A stretch of 64,000 nucleotides of DNA from Hyaloperonospora brassicae (Eukaryota; Oomycota; Peronosporomycetes; Peronosporales; Peronosporaceae). The position numbers and the translations under genes were made by a program. The DNA is taken from assembly GCA_947650285.1 (NCBI GenBank), contig CANTFL010001148.1:218360-282359 (forward strand). Direction: 5' to 3'. This document shows positions 59,734 through 64,000 of the stretch, one piece after another; within the stretch, counting starts at the first letter, position 1, and every line of letters starts with the position of its first letter. The notes beneath the pieces are model-generated. The model was given only the letters and a program-made list of their open reading frames with translations. It made no database searches and had not been told where the DNA came from.

Positions 59734-61084
59734 CTGGAGAAATTTTCAGTCCTGTAGCACGTATGGCGACTTTCAGGATGTTCGTGGCCACTTGTCTATT
59801 GATGGACTTGACCATTTACCAGGGTGATATCAACACGGCCTACCTGAATGCACCCTTGGGGATCAAGCAGTACTTGGACTCTCTAGATGGATATCCTTCT
59901 GAAACTGACGACATGGTATATGTTGTTCACAAGGCACTGTATGGTCTTAAACAGTCTGGTCGAGAGTGGAACACCGAAGTAAATGCGTGGTTTTTACGGT
60001 ATGGGTTTAAGCGTTGCACTACAGAACCGTGTCTGTATTACTACGATTCAGGTTCTGAGTTCGTATTGGCACTACTCTACGTGGATGACATTCTGTGTGC
60101 AACCAACAATGAATTGTTCAAGACGAAAATGTTTCGGAGTCTGGACGAGGTCTATGGAATGAAGGATCAAGGTCTACTTAGCACTTATTTGGGTGTTCAA
60201 GTAGAGAGAAGCGATGATGCGATTAAAATTCATCAGACGAAATACTGCGAAGACGTTATCAATCGTTTTAACTTTGGAGATGCGCACGCTAGCAAAATTC
60301 CGATGGAAACAAACATACGACTTGCTGTAAACGATACGGATACCGCGAGGGCCAAACGCATACCTGACAATGGCAAATAATTTCCATATCGTGAGCTAAT
60401 TGGCTCATTGATGTATCTGGCAACATGTACGAGGCCAGATCTTGCGTATGTGGTCGGGCAGCTTAGTAGATACGTGCAAAGCCCAACACAACAACACATT
60501 GGCGCGGCCAAGAGAGTGTTAAGGTATCTGGTGGGTTCCAAGACTCATGGAATTGTGTTCCACGCAAACAATGATGGAAAATTAAGAAGTGATTTAACCG
60601 TTGAGGGATTTTGCGATGCGGACTGGGGAAACGACCCAGACACGAGGAAAAGCATTACTGGATATGTACATTGCTTGGCAGGAGGTGCGATATCGTAGGC
60701 GTCACGACGGCAGAGTATCGTGGCTCAATCTACGGCTGAGGCCGAATATAATATGTAGCAGCTTGCGAGGCCTGTATGGAAGGAAGGGGTCTCATTCAGG
60801 TTCTAATCGAGATATTCCCAAGGTTGGTGTCGAAGTTTCGTCTCGGGATTGACAATCAAGCTGCCTTTGTGATGGCTACAAACCCGACCTACAGTCGCAG
60901 AACACGACACATTGAACTACGCTGGCACTACGTTCGAGATCAGTATGTGAAGAAAGCAGTAGAACTGTGGAAGGTAAAGACAGAAGTGAATCCCTCAGAC
61001 TTGATGACCAAGCCCCTGGCGAGTGCGCGTTTTGAGGCACTTATCACCATGATAGGGATGACCAAGAACGTTTTGCCGCAGTAA
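59734..61084 (+). pseudogene. copia reverse transcriptase and RNase H
   Basis: RT core with 'YQGDINTAYLNAPL', 'LYGLKQSGREWN' and the catalytic 'LLYVDDILCATN' (YVDD). The frame is stopped by TAA at 60378-60380 just before 'PYRELIGSLMYLATCTRPD'. A second stop at about 60696-60698 lies where the family has 'AISW' (TGG to TAG). The RNase H end ('SIVAQSTAEAEY' and 'RTRHIELRWHYVRDQ') is recognisable and reaches 61084. Confidence 0.88.
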
Positions 61085-61103
61085 CTACTGACGGAGGAGG
61101 GCG

Positions 61104-61321
61104 TGTTGGAAGCTGGATGCAAGTCAACGGTGGACAATGAAGTAAAGGGTGGCGATTGACAATACCTTTTACAGGGAAGGTTTTATCTGGAAGGTATTTC
61201 GTAGAAGATTCCTCCTGACATGAAGACATGCATTGAGTAGACTCAGTCCAAAAGTTTCCCTTCAGTAAACAAGTTGTTTGTGAGTGCGTAGCCATTGTTT
61301 CCCTTTATCCATACTCTATTA
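61104..61321 (+). repeat. Right LTR of copia element
   Basis: 218 bp, starts TGTTGGAA, ends CTCTATTA, followed by the target duplication CTGTC. Differs from the left LTR at two bases plus the missing 43-bp duplication. Confidence 0.94.
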
Positions 61322-61326
61322 CTGTC

Positions 61327-63070
61327 TTTTGTGCTTGACCATTCTTGCCTGTTGCTGGAGACAAAAAATCGTCGATAATTTCGGGTGCCAACGTCTTTTC
61401 GACACAAGCCTCGAACGGAACATTAGGCACCACACACTCTTCGCTATTAGCACCCGTGCTGCTCTCAGACTTCTGTTGTCGACAAGGCGCTAGCGCTTTT
61501 GCTCTAGCACCTGGTATGCAGTCACCTGTGTCGCGTTCGTGGCTGCCTCCAGGGGAATTTGCAACCGCAAGACCATGTCGCGCAGCACGTATTTGACTTT
61601 ACTCGAAGCAATACACTGCACACCGTCTTCTAGCTTGAGCTTGAACAAACTTGCAGTCGGCAGCTCCGCACTGGTGGCACTGCCACCTGCAGAAAGCGGT
61701 CCTAAGCGGGTCGTGCTTACACGCTCGATTCGAGTCATAAAGTACAAAAGATACTGCAAATACTCCACAGCATCTTGCTGCTGGCCCGTCGAGAAGTCGG
61801 CGTGGCCTTTGCCGACAAGAGCACGGAAAGTTGTGGGTCGTAGATCAATGTTGCGAATGTCGTCCTCTCCAACATTCTTGCTGCTGTCCTCGAGCGTTCG
61901 GTATTGCTTCTTGTATCGGTCCGTAAGTGCTGCATCACAAGCTTAGCAAATTGTGCAGCAAAGTCGTCGACAGGGAGCGCCGACGGCGTATCCACCGTGG
62001 CAAAATCTTATCTGTCTCCTTAAAATATCGTTCCTGGACCTCCGGTAACGCCAACAGCCGCTGCAGCGCCGAGTTCATGTATCAACTGTTGCCCAAGTTC
62101 TTGAACCCAATGTACCCTGCCCCTGACACGGGTACAAGTTTCTTTCCGACCTCCACCACAGCGTCAAACTCATGCGAGAGATTCAGCCCCACTTGTAGTT
62201 CATTCATCGACTTGTCCGTCTTGCGTGAATAGTTGACATTGATGCAAAAGTGTTCCAAATGTCGATCCAAGTGCGTGTTCTTGACCATGTCATATTCGTC
62301 AGGTGCATAGCTGTACACGTCGCCTCTTTCTGCTGTAATCGTACCCAACTTGGCAGCCAGTGGGTACTTTCCTCCCGTCTCGCTAAAGTGCGTCAGTGCA
62401 GCACCACATCCACCCGATCCATCCCAGTTCTGTCGCCCACAACCACTGTAGCCGTCCGAGAGGTTGAGCCACAAGTTCTCTTGTTTATCACACTGAGGGT
62501 CTTGACACTTCCACGCCAATGGGTTTGACGCAATCTGTGGCGGAGACGATAGCTGCTCTAGATGCTCTGCGTACTTGGAAAGCTTGAGTTCCTCCTGCCA
62601 GGACGCCACCTCCTCACTGACAGTGTTTCCTACATGGTGCAGCACAGCCTCAGCCGCTTGTTTGATCTCCAAAAGGACATCTGGATCGTCTAGAGGCATG
62701 CGGACCCGTTCCTGGTGCTCCGAGTCCAATAGAACAACAAAACACGTTTTTCAAGCTCAAACTTGTCGTCTACATCGACGGCAAAGCCTCCATCGCCGCC
62801 AATCGCGAGCTTCGTAGGCGTTTCGTTTCCGACCTGAGCAGTACGTGGATTGAGCTTGCGCTGGTGGTGCTGGTGTAAGTAGACGGACGTGCCGTTGCGG
62901 TCAAACGCGAGACTTGAGGCCCCGTACGAGAGAAACGAGTGCAAATTCGTATAGATATCCAATGGAGGCAGTGGACAGTCGAACGAGAAGACGCAATCGT
63001 CGCAGTACACGCGGTCAGAGGCGCGAGGGACGCGGACGTGGGGCGTTACAGTCTGGAGAAGAGCGGCCAT
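61327..63070 (-). pseudogene. USP5: USP5-type deubiquitinase, 5' part with frame lesions and TGA at the catalytic Cys
   Basis: ATG 63070 starts 'MAALLQTVTPHVRVP', followed by a cysteine-bearing N-terminal variant zinc finger. The ZnF-UBP domain (about 62512-62250; 'CQDPQCDKQENLWLNLSDG', 'GCGRQNWDG', 'DRHLEHF') binds free ubiquitin C-termini in this family. The USP Cys box then reads 'GYIGFKNLGNS', TGA (62082-62084), 'YMNSALQRLL': the stop stands exactly where the nucleophilic Cys belongs. Frame changes, all equivalent to loss of one base, occur near 62730, 62005, 61927 and 61490. Between them the family sequence is clear ('FSTGQQQDAVEYLQYLL'). The gene is cut at 61321 by the copia element; removing the element and one CTGTC copy puts both halves in the same frame. 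With its 3' part at 54730-55570 it makes one dead gene. Confidence 0.92.
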
Positions 63071-63745
63071 TGTGTGTATGTGTTTTCTGAGCTTCTGAGA
63101 TGGAGCGATTGGGCCAAGATACAATTTCAGGTGAACCACGTAAATAGTGTCAGCGGTCTTTGCCTCTTTATTGTAGGACAAAGCGTCTGTTTTGCGGAAC
63201 AGAGCATCAAGTGTCAAGAAATATGGACAGCGCGGGCACGTGATTGCAGTAATTGCAATACGTCGAAGGCTATAGGCGGTAATACGTTTGTTATTGCCTG
63301 GCGTCATGCAAACCATATAGCACGCGCAGCGAGGTTTGGAAACGAGTAGAACGCATCGATAGGACCTGATATTATCTGGACGACGCAAGACGGTGTAGGG
63401 TGCTGCGTAGTAGTAGCATCAGTGTTGTGTAATCAACAATCATGTAACAACAGGACGGGACATCACGACTAATTTTTATCTGATAGTTTCGGTAATGATG
63501 CATAACTTTGCTGGGGTAAACATGTTAGTGAAAGAGGCAAACAGCAAGAAATTGTATATGCTTTCCAATCTCATTCGTCATCTCAAATTCACTCGACCTT
63601 GTATTTGATGTATCGCCTTGACACAAATCTTAAACGTAAGCACAATGAACCTAAGCAGCTCATTTTTTGTTTGCCCTTAGCGCCTCGTATTCGCAAGTGA
63701 TGACTGCGTAAAATCCGCTTATCGCATACGCAAATATTGCGCTTG
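63071..63745. other. Upstream region of the USP5-like pseudogene
   Basis: Contains the presumed former promoter and 5' UTR; the frame upstream of ATG 63070 is open to about 63388 but has no family resemblance. Nothing else recognised before the LTR at 63746. Confidence 0.5.
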
Positions 63746-64000
63746 TGTAACGGGGCAGCCCGTTACATGGAATTGTCACTTTAAGGAAAGTGACAATAAA
63801 GAATGTAAAGATGGATATTCTTTAAACAATATCACCAAAGTGGTGATATTGAAGGGTCGACCAAAGGGTCTGTTCATTGGTTGATATCTTGATGATATCA
63901 ACCCACCAATCGCCGCAAGACGCGCGCAATGAGTGGTGACGAGACGTCACCATACATCCAGTTATATAAGTATAGTTAAGTTAATTCAAACAGAGAGACA
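63746..64000. mobile_element. Partial gypsy-type LTR with consecutive hairpins (cut by window end)
   Basis: Starts TGTAACGGGG, like the TGTGACGGGG start of the gypsy LTR at 33318. Within 160 bp it forms stems at 63746-63767 (9 bp), 63772-63797 (11 bp, 4-nt loop), 63797-63824 (8 bp), 63827-63851 (11 bp, 3-nt loop) and 63879-63903 (10 bp), plus the palindrome GGTCGACC at 63855-63862. A TATATAAG box-like sequence lies near 63963-63970. The rest is outside the window. Confidence 0.6.

Larger units (their letters stand above)
55571..61321 (+). mobile_element. Ty1/copia retrotransposon inserted in the USP5-like gene
   Basis: 5751 bp with LTRs 55571-55831 and 61104-61321, flanked by CTGTC (55566-55570 and 61322-61326). 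Just inside the left LTR, GGGTTATGAGCCCA (55832-55845) is complementary to the anticodon stem-loop of initiator tRNA-Met. This is the half-tRNA primer type known from Drosophila copia. A purine tract (GGAGGAGGG, about 61093-61101) precedes the right LTR. Order is gag, protease, integrase, RT, RNase H (copia type). LTRs differ by two substitutions and one 43-bp duplication, so the insertion is young. Orientation is opposite to the host gene. The polyprotein is broken at several places. Confidence 0.95.

Overview
This window is nuclear DNA of an oomycete, most likely Peronosporales (a Phytophthora or downy-mildew relative). The support is: long genes with few or no introns; short introns of 50-85 nt with GT..AG ends and CTAAC/CTGAC-like branch sites; compact divergent and convergent gene pairs; chromodomain-bearing Ty3/gypsy and Ty1/copia elements; and clearly eukaryotic proteins (TAF1, USP5, XRCC2-like, NSUN2-like, F-box/LRR, C2-PH). 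No RNA gene, CRISPR array or bacterial operon was seen.

Layout. 1-3.3 kb is repeat-rich non-coding DNA with a solo LTR, a long GA microsatellite and a possible LINE scrap. 3.3-6.2 kb holds a macrodomain-SirTM fusion convergent with a small, frame-broken gene. 9.4-22.3 kb is a gene island: an NSUN2-like RNA methyltransferase homologue that lacks its catalytic cysteine, divergent from a giant multidomain deubiquitinase (about 2750 aa), which in turn is convergent with an F-box/LRR protein. 22.4-27.6 kb is mostly non-coding, with a second solo LTR and a perfect 24-bp hairpin. A C2/PH-type protein occupies 27.6-28.8 kb. 33.3-41.0 kb is a full-length but decayed chromovirus-type gypsy element with a GACAA target-site duplication. 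43.4-49.4 kb carries TAF1 divergent from an intron-containing XRCC2-like gene. 54.7-63.1 kb is a USP5-type deubiquitinase gene broken by a 5.75-kb copia element (CTGTC duplication), by four single-base frame lesions, and by a TGA at the catalytic cysteine codon. The window ends inside another LTR that starts with a series of consecutive hairpins.

Themes. Ubiquitin signalling is over-represented: a giant USP with a UBR-like box, RanBP2 fingers and a UIM; a dead USP5; and an F-box protein. Two enzyme homologues have lost hallmark catalytic residues (NSUN2-like and XRCC2-like), while a third, the SirTM, lacks the canonical histidine as is normal for its class. Several frame lesions are single-base changes in or near short homopolymers, so assembly error must be kept in mind. 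The retroelement insertions themselves, with matching target-site duplications, are well supported.
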